Part shown: one piece after another, positions 16,116 through 25,334 of the stretch | How positions within the stretch are numbered: the stretch's first letter is position 1 | How the letters are laid out: each line of letters starts with the position of its first letter | Assembly (NCBI GenBank): GCA_900552075.1 | Contig: URYL01000005.1 | Coordinates: 97,014 to 161,013 of the forward strand | Source: an uncultured Bacteroides sp. | Lineage (GTDB): Bacteria; Bacteroidota; Bacteroidia; Bacteroidales; Bacteroidaceae | Direction: 5' to 3' | DNA: 64,000 nucleotides | Made by a program: the position numbers and the translations under genes | Notes under the pieces: generated by a model | Databases searched by the model: none | Told to the model about the DNA's origin: nothing | Seen by the model: the letters and a program-made list of their open reading frames with translations, nothing else

Positions 16116-19100
16116 TTATTCCACTTGAAGGGTACGCCCTTCTGTATGACTTCCAAACTCCGGTGCATATACCGACTGTAGAGTAGCCGTTCCAGCCTGA
16201 TAGGTTCCTGCCCGGTCTATGTAGACCTCGTATTCTATCACGTAACTGCCTTTCCGCAGGTAGTCGATAAAGAACGAAGTGGCCGCGTCTCCCGGAGCCT
16301 GATAATATCCCAGCCCGTCTTTCCACACATAGCCGGATAATTGTTGCACAGGTTCCATGCAGGCAGCTCGCTCGTCTTTCAGGCTGACAAAATCCATATC
16401 CCGGTCGGTACGGAAAGTCAGACGGACGGTCAACCGGTCACCCACATGCAAGAAGGACTTCCGGCCCAAAGCCTTACCTTTATATATATACTCACGTGAC
16501 ACCTTCAAGCCGTCGCCTTCAAACTGCTGAACCCGGTCCATATCTTCCAAGTATTGGGTATAAACCGCTCCCCATCCGGCTCCTTTTCCCGTATGGCTTA
16601 CTGTCAGTTTCTTCACATGGGTATCCTGCCCTGTCCATGTCTGACGGATGTATCCCAGTCCGTCATCCGGCGTCTCCAGCCGGATACCCGTCGCCTTTGC
16701 CTCCATCTTTCCAGTTTCTTTCAAGGCGACTCCATCGGACAACAACGCATAGAGGGCGTCTGCCGTAGCCAACGGAGTGCTCCAGCACTGCACCTGCTTC
16801 TGCTTCAGCAGCCAGTGCTTCATCTCGTTCAGCATCGTTTCATCCTTCTCCACCTGCTGAATGGCCTCCATGGCGGCCACCTGTGTCGGAATCCGGTATC
16901 CGTTCCACGCATACAAGGCTTTCGGAGTATCAAAATAACGTCCCATTTCCGGAGTGGCTACCGTGTATTCCTTGACGGAGTGTACCAAAATTTCTGCCTG
17001 CTGTTTCTTTCCCTGTGCCTGCAGAATACGGGCAATCAAGGCCTTCTCATAGATGGAGTATTCACTGGAGCGGTTTTCCAGTTTTGCCACCATATATTCC
17101 TTGGCTGCCTGCTGTAGCCGGACAGCCGCCTCTTTATCCAGCGAAACAATATACAAATATCTCACGGCCAGCTCACTGGGCAACTGAATTCCATTTTTCT
17201 TCGATTCATTCTCCTTGAGCTGCCGATACTCTTCGCAGAATGCCGTCTCCAAGTAATTCAACGCTTTCAGATACATATCCGACACACGCACCTCACTCAT
17301 CACTTGCATGGATTTCAGACGGGCCAGCAGTTCCGTCACCTGCGTGGTGACCATCCGGCTTCCCAGCATGCCGCCGAACCAACTCCAGCTTCCATCCGAC
17401 TTTTGCAAGGAATTTAGTTTCGTTACGGCCTGCTCCATCTGGTACTTCATCGTATTCAAGTCGAACAGTAGCCCTATCCGCTGCCGTTGTTCCTGCTCAC
17501 TGGCCGCTTCCGCCAACCAAGGAGTTTCTGCCAGCAACAGATTCTTCAAATCCTGATTCTTTTCCAGCTCACTCCATAAGGTTTCTTTCTTCACGCCCTG
17601 CTTCCGCCAAGTATCAAATACCGTCTGAATCTGCGGGTTCAGTTCCACAATCTTCTGTGCCAACGCCTGGGCATAATACGCAGCCGCCCAAGAAAACGCA
17701 TCGTCCTGCTGCGGATTGCCTACCAACGGAAGTGCCTGTACGGCATACCAGATAGGGTTGGAAGTCAATTCAATGGTCAACCGGCGGTTTTCGGCGGTCT
17801 TGCTCTGCCCGTTAAACCGATCCTTCAGGTCCACCTGCTGGGACTGTCCGGCCTCCACCTGCAACGACTGCGTCTCGGTCATCCATTGCTTATCGGTCAG
17901 CACAGGCAGGTAGTGCTGTTCACCGTCACTGAACTCACCCGCCTCTGCCTGCATCCGGCAAATCAAGACCTCACAATCCGTATTCACCGGGAAAGCAAAG
18001 CGTACACTGCCCGTTTCTCCAGCCTTTACGAAGAAGTCCTGAGCCGACTGATAGACTACGCTTCCATCCACTGGGTTCACCAGCTCCAACCGGGCCTTTC
18101 CTTTCACCTCCTCGGTGGATAAATTTATCAACGAGGCTGCCAGTGAAACCTCATCCCCCCGACGAAGAAAGCGAGGCAGGTTCGGCTGAACCATAAACGG
18201 TTTCTCGGTACGGGTTTCGGCCTGCATGAGTCCGTAATCCATGTCACGCGTATGCGCAAATCCCTGGAACTTCCACTGGGTCAACGCATCCGGTACGGTA
18301 AAAACCAGCCGTACGGTACCAGTCGAATCGGTCCGCAAATCGGGATAGAAGAAAGCGGTTTCCGCGAAATTTTCCCGTAAAGTCAAATCCGGCTCTGCCT
18401 CTATTTTCACTTCCTCCGACTGAAGTTCCACACTCTCTACACCATCATTTTGAGAGAATCCCTCTTCTGCCAAAGCCACATCCTCTTTCATCATCACATT
18501 CGGTGCCACTGCAGCTGCCTTCATCATGATTCCCGTACCTCGAACCATTAACCCGTTACGGGTAAAGTACCTGTACTGTCGCAAGGAAGGAATCCACAAG
18601 CGACTGTACAACTGCCAGTTGTCCGGCACATAGACAGAAGACAACGAATAGGCATAAAACGGAGAATAAGCCATCGCCACACTGTTCACCCGCTGGATGA
18701 ACGGCATCACTGAAGGTGTGTAACGGCTGAAACTCAGATAAAAATTCCACGGATTATCCCACAGGCGGTCGAGCGAAGCATCATACAAAGTCGCCAACAG
18801 ACGGGCATCTGCCGGTTTACCGGAAGCATCCAGAATCCGCATCGTCCAAGTTTCTTCTGTGCCCGGACGCAGACGGTCACGGAAAGTCTCCCATTTCAAT
18901 GTCAGTTTCTTCTCAGGAACCGGACGCTTCAAAGCTACCTGCTTGGCATACCAGATACCCTCCTTCATAAACCCGAAGCTGACGGTGATTCCATCGCCAT
19001 ACTCCGGCTTCCAAGTATAGGAGAACGGGCGAATTTCCTCGTTCAACAGCTGGGCCTCGGACACCAGCATCCGATTTCCGCTATATACATGATAAAACAG

Positions 19101-21725
19101 ATGTACATTCTTCTCACTGCTGCCCACGTACAAAGTCACCGGCCGGTCGGCTTGCAGTTCCGTACCGTCCTGATAGAACCATTCCACAGTCTTTATCGGA
19201 GGAACACTGTCACTCAAAGAGAAGAGTACCAATTCCTGTTCCGCGCGACAAAGACGTCCGTGCTCATCACGGGCAGATACATCCAACACGTATTTACCGG
19301 AAGCCAGCTGTTTCCACGCCTCCGGCAAAAAAGGCTGGCCCGACTTCACCGTATCCGACCATACCGTCTGCTCCTTCTTTCCAGTCTCCTCCAAGAGGTA
19401 AAGATGACAAGCCACCTCCAAGGCCACCGGCTGACGTTGCAAATTCAAGGCTTGCACCTGAATCTTCTCCAGCTTCTCACGAGCCACTTTTCCAGCCAAT
19501 CCCTTTATCTGCAATCCGACAGCATGTTCACCCACCGGAAGTACCAGTATCCCTTGCTGGGTTTCTCCAGCCACATCCGTCACCTCCGCTTCTATCCGGT
19601 AACGATAAAATCCGTCCCATCCCAAGGAAACCTCCGTATCCGGACGCTCCAAGCAGACCTTCACCGCAAAGGTCCCGTCTGTCTGCGTCATCAGTTCTCC
19701 TTCCGCCAACTGCTTCTTTTCCGCATCCATACGCCAGAACCAAGCCTTCGAGCGAGTCAAAGTATAACGCACCTTACCGCCCTGTACCGGTGCTCCCGAG
19801 AAATTCTTCACCGTTCCCTCCAACGTCAGAGAGTCTCCCATGGTATAGGCTTCCTGCACCTCCTTCCAAGTCACCTCAAACGTCGGACGTTTGTACTCTT
19901 CCACCCGAACAGTACAAGAAGTCTTGTCCGATTCAATGCGGAAGGTTCCGGCCAATGTTTCCGTCGGCAACTGGAACTCCGCAGAAAATGCGCCAAAATC
20001 ATCGGTCGTCAATTCCTTTCGGGCAATTTCCCGGTTATTGGCATCCCGCAAAGCCAACCACACAGCTACCTCCTTGCGTATCTGCACCTCATCCCCTTCC
20101 TGCGTATAGGCTACTCCAGACACATAGACCGTCTGCCCTTTACGGTAAAGCGCCCGGTCGGTAAACAAATCCATCCGGTTGGTCGCTTTCTGAGAACGGT
20201 TGACAGTCGACAAGACTCTTCTGGACCAATAAGATACCTCCATAAAATCATCTTTCGCAGTCCGTGCATGCATCCATAACCGTGTATTCATATCCGGAAC
20301 CACGACCTTCCCTTGCTCGTCTGTACGATACGTCTTATATGCCGTATAATTGCCCGGCACCGGAATCGAATAGAACACCAATTCGGCTCCGGCCACCGGC
20401 GAACCGGTCTTCCGGTCCACCACATGGCATTCTGTCTGATTTCCTTCCATCGGGAAAGAAACCACCTGAAGTGAAGACAGATGTACCACATCATATCCTG
20501 TCTTATCCTTATAGCCATCGGGAACCGACTTCAACACATAAATCCCAGCCTCCGGCATCCAACAAGTCAAGACAGATACCGAATCCTTATAATCAGGTGT
20601 CTCCGGTAAGTCCAGCCGCACCTTGTCCACCAGTTTGCCATATTTCTTGATTAATGCTGCATGGTCCACACTATTGGCAAACACAGAAGAAGACGCCTTG
20701 AGATCCAATTTATACCATTCCAGCGTAGCCCCTTTCAAGTTCTTGCTAATGACACGAAGTTCCGTTTCTGTCTGCGGATAAGGCCGGGTTACCTGTACCG
20801 AAAGCGAAGGCATGTACACGATACGCTGCCTGTCTTTCAGGTCGGCGGAAAACTCCGAATTAGGACAACGCTTCAATCCCTCTTCAAGCACTTTCATTTC
20901 GGACACAAAATCCTGTTTCTGGTGATAAAAATCGGCCCAGCAGATATATACAGCCGCACAAGCATCTAATCCGGCATAGGTTTCCGTCCACGACTTCCAC
21001 AAATCTACCGCCTGAGTGTCCGACAGCAATTGCGGATATCTCCATCCTCTGCGTTGCCAGCAACTCAACCGTTCCAAACGCGTTAACAGCTCGGCCTCAC
21101 GATTGCGTACAGCCTTGTATTGTGCCAGCAACTTTTCATAATCCTCATACACGGCACATTGTGCCTCCTTACTGCTCCGCCCGTTCATCTTCAACTGATA
21201 AATGGCCTGACGCAACAGCAGGTCGTACATATTATCACCGAAATAACGTTGGCTCCATTTCCCAATCTCCGTCATCGGACGAAAATCCACGGCCGAAACC
21301 GACAACAAAACCTCTTTTTCTTTTACCGACTGATTGAAATAATATAACACGCTGTCTATCTCCTCGGGACTGGCTTCCAATTTATAAAATCCCGTAAGAA
21401 ACATCAGTACGGCTTTCTGTAAAGGGTCGTTCTCCTTTATGGCCCAATCCTTCATGTACTGAAGTTCCTTTTGTAAACTATCCGGTGTCAGTTCCACCTG
21501 ACACTCCACCCGCGAAAGATACGCTTTCAGCAACTGCGGAGTATTTTTCTCTTTCATAGCTCTTTCATAAATCTGATTCACCTGCGAAATCAGCGTCTGT
21601 GGCAAATCTTTTTTCCGAGCCTCTTCCACATCCTTCCACAAACTTTCGTAACTCTGAGCCACTCCAGCCAGTGGGAAGATAAAAGTCAGCCATCCGATAG
21701 CACATAGTAAGAATAGTCTGTTCAT
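16116..21725 (-). CDS. Alpha-2-macroglobulin family protein without thioester
   Basis: The product of 1869 residues is a bacterial alpha-2-macroglobulin-like protein, a periplasmic or envelope protein thought to trap proteases. It has a signal peptide (MNRLFLLCAIGWLTF..., cleaved near AGVAQ), then an N-terminal helical region of about 300 residues. MG-type beta domains follow (e.g. DRALYRKGQTVYVSG near 530), then the central A2M segment with WKFQGFAHTRDM near 1160, an alpha/alpha thioester-domain fold and a receptor-like C-terminal domain. The CxEQ thioester is replaced by a sequence around NPQQDDAFSW, so covalent trapping is unlikely. The start at 21725 is preferred over 21749 because of the signal peptide and a near-match -7 box (TATCTTTA) at 21763-21770. 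Confidence 0.88.
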   Translation of the reverse strand: MNRLFLLCAIGWLTFIFPLAGVAQSYESLWKDVEEARKKDLPQTLISQVNQIYERAMKEKNTPQLLKAYLSRVECQVELTPDSLQKELQYMKDWAIKENDPLQKAVLMFLTGFYKLEASPEEIDSVLYYFNQSVKEKEVLLSVSAVDFRPMTEIGKWSQRYFGDNMYDLLLRQAIYQLKMNGRSSKEAQCAVYEDYEKLLAQYKAVRNREAELLTRLERLSCWQRRGWRYPQLLSDTQAVDLWKSWTETYAGLDACAAVYICWADFYHQKQDFVSEMKVLEEGLKRCPNSEFSADLKDRQRIVYMPSLSVQVTRPYPQTETELRVISKNLKGATLEWYKLDLKASSSVFANSVDHAALIKKYGKLVDKVRLDLPETPDYKDSVSVLTCWMPEAGIYVLKSVPDGYKDKTGYDVVHLSSLQVVSFPMEGNQTECHVVDRKTGSPVAGAELVFYSIPVPGNYTAYKTYRTDEQGKVVVPDMNTRLWMHARTAKDDFMEVSYWSRRVLSTVNRSQKATNRMDLFTDRALYRKGQTVYVSGVAYTQEGDEVQIRKEVAVWLALRDANNREIARKELTTDDFGAFSAEFQLPTETLAGTFRIESDKTSCTVRVEEYKRPTFEVTWKEVQEAYTMGDSLTLEGTVKNFSGAPVQGGKVRYTLTRSKAWFWRMDAEKKQLAEGELMTQTDGTFAVKVCLERPDTEVSLGWDGFYRYRIEAEVTDVAGETQQGILVLPVGEHAVGLQIKGLAGKVAREKLEKIQVQALNLQRQPVALEVACHLYLLEETGKKEQTVWSDTVKSGQPFLPEAWKQLASGKYVLDVSARDEHGRLCRAEQELVLFSLSDSVPPIKTVEWFYQDGTELQADRPVTLYVGSSEKNVHLFYHVYSGNRMLVSEAQLLNEEIRPFSYTWKPEYGDGITVSFGFMKEGIWYAKQVALKRPVPEKKLTLKWETFRDRLRPGTEETWTMRILDASGKPADARLLATLYDASLDRLWDNPWNFYLSFSRYTPSVMPFIQRVNSVAMAYSPFYAYSLSSVYVPDNWQLYSRLWIPSLRQYRYFTRNGLMVRGTGIMMKAAAVAPNVMMKEDVALAEEGFSQNDGVESVELQSEEVKIEAEPDLTLRENFAETAFFYPDLRTDSTGTVRLVFTVPDALTQWKFQGFAHTRDMDYGLMQAETRTEKPFMVQPNLPRFLRRGDEVSLAASLINLSTEEVKGKARLELVNPVDGSVVYQSAQDFFVKAGETGSVRFAFPVNTDCEVLICRMQAEAGEFSDGEQHYLPVLTDKQWMTETQSLQVEAGQSQQVDLKDRFNGQSKTAENRRLTIELTSNPIWYAVQALPLVGNPQQDDAFSWAAAYYAQALAQKIVELNPQIQTVFDTWRKQGVKKETLWSELEKNQDLKNLLLAETPWLAEAASEQEQRQRIGLLFDLNTMKYQMEQAVTKLNSLQKSDGSWSWFGGMLGSRMVTTQVTELLARLKSMQVMSEVRVSDMYLKALNYLETAFCEEYRQLKENESKKNGIQLPSELAVRYLYIVSLDKEAAVRLQQAAKEYMVAKLENRSSEYSIYEKALIARILQAQGKKQQAEILVHSVKEYTVATPEMGRYFDTPKALYAWNGYRIPTQVAAMEAIQQVEKDETMLNEMKHWLLKQKQVQCWSTPLATADALYALLSDGVALKETGKMEAKATGIRLETPDDGLGYIRQTWTGQDTHVKKLTVSHTGKGAGWGAVYTQYLEDMDRVQQFEGDGLKVSREYIYKGKALGRKSFLHVGDRLTVRLTFRTDRDMDFVSLKDERAACMEPVQQLSGYVWKDGLGYYQAPGDAATSFFIDYLRKGSYVIEYEVYIDRAGTYQAGTATLQSVYAPEFGSHTEGRTLQVE

Positions 21726-21837
21726 ATCCTTCAAATTAAAGTTCCACATCGGTTGTTTCTTATAAAGATAAAGGAGATTTCTTAAATTACTGCATAATTT
21801 TTAATTAAAAGAAGCAAACAAGGCCACCGGAGGACAC

Positions 21838-21877
21838 AAAAAAAGAGAACCAGATTCTCTACGAACCCGATTCTCTC
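21838..21877 (-). terminator. Probable terminator after pepD
   Basis: The minus strand forms AGAGAA... / ...TTCTCT with partly paired inner bases (AATCGGGTT against AATCTGGTT segments) and then reads TTTTTTT. It lies 27 bp past the pepD stop. Confidence 0.65.
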
Positions 21878-21903
21878 CACATCTGTATTTTAAATCTAAA
21901 AGT

Positions 21904-23361
21904 TTATTTCTTTGGCGTATTCTCCAATGTAGCAATCAAGAAATCATAGAATTTCTTCACTGAAGGCACGTGGCAACGTTCTTCCGGAGTATGCGGACAC
22001 TGCAACGTCGGACCGAATGAAATCATATCCAGTCCTGGTACCACTGCCCCGATAATACCACATTCCAGTCCGGCATGAATCACCTTCACCTCCGGTGCTT
22101 CTCCAAACTGCGCCTTGTAGGATTCTTTCATGGCATGCAAAATCGGAGAATTCACATCCGGTTCCCAGCCAGAATAGCTGCCAGAGCGTTCTACGTGCAT
22201 TCCTGCCATAGAGAAGCAGCTTTCAATGGCCGTATTGCGGTAATCCTTCATGGATTCACGAGAACTGCGTGTCAGCACCTTGATGGTAGCTTTTCCCTTG
22301 CCGATTTCCACAATAGCCAGGTTGGAAGAAGTCTCTACCGTATCCGGAATCGTCGGAATAAAACGTTCTACTCCATCCGGGCACGCATAAATGGCATCCA
22401 CCAGGTTATCACGGATTTCATCGGGCACCATCATCTTCGGCAAATCGATACATTCTGCCGTAAAGCTCAGGCTGTCTTCGATGGTGGCAAACTCATCACG
22501 CCATACCTGCTCACATTCACCCACGAATGCCAGTACATCATCCACTTCCGAAGCCGGCACAGTAATCACTACCTCACAGTCACGCGGAATGGCATTGCGC
22601 ATGTTTCCACCTTCCCAAGATACCAGACAAGCCTCATCGTAAGCAATCACCTGGTTCATGAAACGTGCCATCAACTTGTTGGCATTGGCATGTCCCCAAC
22701 CAATCTGAATGCCGGAGTGACCACCCCGCAATCCTTTCAAGGTCACCTTCAGCGCCACATCTTCAGGGTCAGTTTCCACTTCCTTGTATTCCAATGTAGC
22801 CGTCAGGTCTTCTCCACCTGCACAACCTATATAAAGTTCACCTTCTTCTTCCGAATCGAGATTCAAAAGGATATCTCCTTCCACAGTGCCCTGCTTCAAG
22901 CCGAAAGCACCATACATGCCCGTTTCTTCATCGGCCGTAATCAAGGCCATCAGCGGACCGTGTTTCAATGACTTGTCTTCCATAACTGCCATGATGGCCG
23001 CTACTCCCATGCCGTTATCCGAACCCAAAGTCGTACCTTTGGCCTTCACCCATTCTCCGTCTACATAGACCGGGATAGGATCGTTCTCAAAATCATGCTG
23101 TGTATGTTTGTCTTTCTGAGGAACCATGTCCATGTGAGCCTGCAGAATAACGGCCTTACGGTCTTCCATGCCCGGAGTAGCCGGCTTCCGATAGATAATG
23201 TTTCCGGCTTCATCCTGAAATGATTCCACACCTACCTGCTTACCGAAATCCAGCAAGAAGGCCTGAATTTTTTCCAAATGTCCCGACGGACGGGGAATTT
23301 GAGTCAACGAATAGAAATGCTTCCACACATTCTGCGGAGCCAAAGAAAGAATTTCGTTCAT
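21904..23361 (-). CDS. pepD: Aminoacyl-histidine dipeptidase (Xaa-His dipeptidase, M20 family)
   Basis: The 485-residue zinc dipeptidase cleaves dipeptides such as carnosine-type Xaa-His in the cytosol. Metal and catalytic motifs are LQAHMDMVPQK at about residues 77-87, GSDNGMGVA near 113-121 (bridging Asp), TADEETGMYGAFGL near 143-156 (catalytic and ligand Glu) and HAGLECGIIG near 422. The frame opens at 23397, but the ATG at 23361 (MNEILSLAPQNVW) fits the family start. It lies 33 bp after the UPF0104-type gene on the same strand. Length is normal. Confidence 0.93.
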   Translation of the reverse strand: MNEILSLAPQNVWKHFYSLTQIPRPSGHLEKIQAFLLDFGKQVGVESFQDEAGNIIYRKPATPGMEDRKAVILQAHMDMVPQKDKHTQHDFENDPIPVYVDGEWVKAKGTTLGSDNGMGVAAIMAVMEDKSLKHGPLMALITADEETGMYGAFGLKQGTVEGDILLNLDSEEEGELYIGCAGGEDLTATLEYKEVETDPEDVALKVTLKGLRGGHSGIQIGWGHANANKLMARFMNQVIAYDEACLVSWEGGNMRNAIPRDCEVVITVPASEVDDVLAFVGECEQVWRDEFATIEDSLSFTAECIDLPKMMVPDEIRDNLVDAIYACPDGVERFIPTIPDTVETSSNLAIVEIGKGKATIKVLTRSSRESMKDYRNTAIESCFSMAGMHVERSGSYSGWEPDVNSPILHAMKESYKAQFGEAPEVKVIHAGLECGIIGAVVPGLDMISFGPTLQCPHTPEERCHVPSVKKFYDFLIATLENTPKK

Positions 23362-23393
23362 ATTATTATCTGATATTTTATCCGAAAAGCAAA

Positions 23394-24401
23394 TCACTTC
23401 CCGGCTTGTTTCTTATTTACCAGCGGCAAAGCCACAAGGCCATAAATACCTAGCAAAATTAATAAAAAGGTTTGAATACCATGCACCAACAAGGCAAATA
23501 TTCCTGCATCATCTTTATCAACCCCATACATCATCATCATGGTGATGACGGCAAAATGCCACGGACCCGCTCCATTGGGAGTAGGCACAGCTACGGCAAT
23601 ACTTCCTACCACAAACATCACCAATCCCGGCATCCAGCCCAGCGAAGCGGAAAAATCAAAACAATAGAAGCTGACATAGAACTGCAAAAAATAGCAGACC
23701 CATATACCTATTGTATATAAGGTAAAGAGAAGCGGTTGTTTCACATGACGGAGGGAAAGGCATCCGGCCCATACATCGTTCAAGATGCTTCGCACTTTCG
23801 TGAAAATGGCCAACTTTCGTATCAGAAAGAAAACCAACACTCCTGCTGCAAACAGACAAGTTAGAGTAATGTAAAAGTTAGTAGAAGTGAAAAGTCCCGT
23901 AAAGAATCCCATGTTCGTACCCGTTTTCTCAAAGAAAGCCGCAAAAATACGCGACTGGAGCAACAGGGTCACCACCGTAATAAGTATCACACAAATGCTG
24001 TCGATGAGCCGTTCGGTAACGACTGTACCCAATGACTTGGAAAAAGAAACCCCGTCGTATTTTGCCAAGATACCACAACGGGAAACTTCCCCCACACGAG
24101 GCACCACCAAATTGGCCGCATAAGATACAAACACCGCATACACGCTGTTCGAAAGTTTAGGGTATTCCCCCAACGGAGCCAGTGTCAGGTTCCAGCGCCA
24201 CCCGCGAAACAGATGTCCAAACACCCCGAACACCAGCGAAAAGGCCATCCAACCGTAATTCATTCCCCCATCGAGCACACTCCACACCCGCCGGAAGTCG
24301 AAATCATGGTAAGTCCACCACAGAATGGCAGCTCCCAGCACCAGTGGAAGCGCGATTTGGCAGGCTCTATTTATTATTTTTTTTAAACCTGTTCGTTCCA
24401 A
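23394..24401 (-). CDS. Lysylphosphatidylglycerol synthase TM region / UPF0104 family membrane protein
   Basis: The 335-residue integral membrane protein has about eight helices and the family-type segments FSLVFGVFGHLFRGWRWN near residue 58 and PRVGEVSRCGILAKYDG near 103. It resembles the flippase-like membrane half of MprF without the catalytic synthase domain. Proteins of this type are often annotated as flippase-like or as glycosyltransferase-associated membrane proteins, and the substrate is unknown. It lies directly upstream of pepD and diverges from rsmA. The first Met (MERTGLKKI) is the only good start. Confidence 0.85.
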   Translation of the reverse strand: MERTGLKKIINRACQIALPLVLGAAILWWTYHDFDFRRVWSVLDGGMNYGWMAFSLVFGVFGHLFRGWRWNLTLAPLGEYPKLSNSVYAVFVSYAANLVVPRVGEVSRCGILAKYDGVSFSKSLGTVVTERLIDSICVILITVVTLLLQSRIFAAFFEKTGTNMGFFTGLFTSTNFYITLTCLFAAGVLVFFLIRKLAIFTKVRSILNDVWAGCLSLRHVKQPLLFTLYTIGIWVCYFLQFYVSFYCFDFSASLGWMPGLVMFVVGSIAVAVPTPNGAGPWHFAVITMMMMYGVDKDDAGIFALLVHGIQTFLLILLGIYGLVALPLVNKKQAGK

Positions 24402-24429
24402 AATCAGTCGGTATATAAAGATTTATATT

Positions 24430-24437
24430 TAACTTTG
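24430..24437 (+). promoter_or_regulatory. Candidate -7 box for rsmA
   Basis: TAACTTTG matches TAnnTTTG and lies 40 bp before the rsmA start in the 75-bp divergent spacer. Confidence 0.5.
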
Positions 24438-24476
24438 CAAGATACAAAGATAATACGAACATTTAAAACCTGAGGC

Positions 24477-25280
24477 ATGAAATTAGTAAAACCTAAAAAG
24501 TTTTTAGGACAACACTTTCTGAAAGACCTGCAAGTGGCACAAGACATCGCCGACACGGTGGATGCTTGTCCATCACTTCCCGTTCTCGAAGTAGGCCCCG
24601 GAATGGGAGTTCTCACCCAATACCTGCTGAAGAAAGAGCGTCCGCTCAAAGTTGTGGAACTCGACTTTGAATCGGTGGCATATCTGCGTGAGAATTTTCC
24701 GCAGCTGGGCGACCACATCATCGAACAGGATTTTCTGAAAATGGATCTCCGGCAACTTTTCGACGGAAAGCCTTTCGTTTTGACCGGGAACTATCCTTAC
24801 AACATATCCAGCCAGATTTTCTTCAAGATGCTTGATAACAAGGACCTCATTCCCTGCTGTACGGGTATGATTCAGAAAGAAGTGGCTGAACGTATTGCCG
24901 CATCCCCAGGGAACAAAACTTATGGTATCCTAAGCGTACTGATACAGGCTTGGTATAGCGTGGAATACCTGTTCACGGTGCATGAGCACGTGTTCAACCC
25001 TCCCCCGAAAGTAAAAAGCGCCGTCATCCGCATGACCCGCAACGAAACCAAGGAACTGGGTTGCAACGAACAACTGTTCAAGCAGATTGTCAAGACCACG
25101 TTCAACCAGCGGCGCAAGACACTCCGCAATTCCATTTCATCCATTTTGGACAAGGGAAACCCGCTCAGCGCCGACCCCATTTTCAACAAACGCCCGGAGC
25201 AACTGTCCGTACAAGACTTTATCGACTTGACGAACCGGGTGGAAGAAGCCTTGAAAACGTCCGCCCCTAATGCGGAATAA
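24477..25280 (+). CDS. rsmA: 16S rRNA (adenine1518/1519-N6)-dimethyltransferase
   Basis: The 267-residue enzyme (KsgA) dimethylates two adenosines in the loop of 16S helix 45, a late step of small-subunit assembly. The N-terminal motif KKFLGQHFLKD lies at residues 7-17, the SAM-binding motif LEVGPGMG at 37-44 and the catalytic NYPYN at 105-109 (NLPY in E. coli). The C-terminal RNA-binding helical domain contains NQRRKTLRN. Length is normal. It may be co-transcribed with mgtE, whose start is 54 bp downstream. Confidence 0.95.
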   Translation: MKLVKPKKFLGQHFLKDLQVAQDIADTVDACPSLPVLEVGPGMGVLTQYLLKKERPLKVVELDFESVAYLRENFPQLGDHIIEQDFLKMDLRQLFDGKPFVLTGNYPYNISSQIFFKMLDNKDLIPCCTGMIQKEVAERIAASPGNKTYGILSVLIQAWYSVEYLFTVHEHVFNPPPKVKSAVIRMTRNETKELGCNEQLFKQIVKTTFNQRRKTLRNSISSILDKGNPLSADPIFNKRPEQLSVQDFIDLTNRVEEALKTSAPNAE

Positions 25281-25334
25281 CCCTGCACACGAGACTACAG
25301 ACTACAATAAAAGAACTCATCTGAAACTTACGAG

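Noticed and set aside
19089..20279. 396-codon plus-strand frame opposite the A2M gene
   Set aside because: It is an antisense shadow of the A2M coding strand, with His/Arg/Gln-rich nonsense composition. The minus-strand protein has clear domains.
22075..22971. 298-codon plus-strand frame opposite pepD
   Set aside because: It is an antisense shadow, and pepD has all catalytic motifs.
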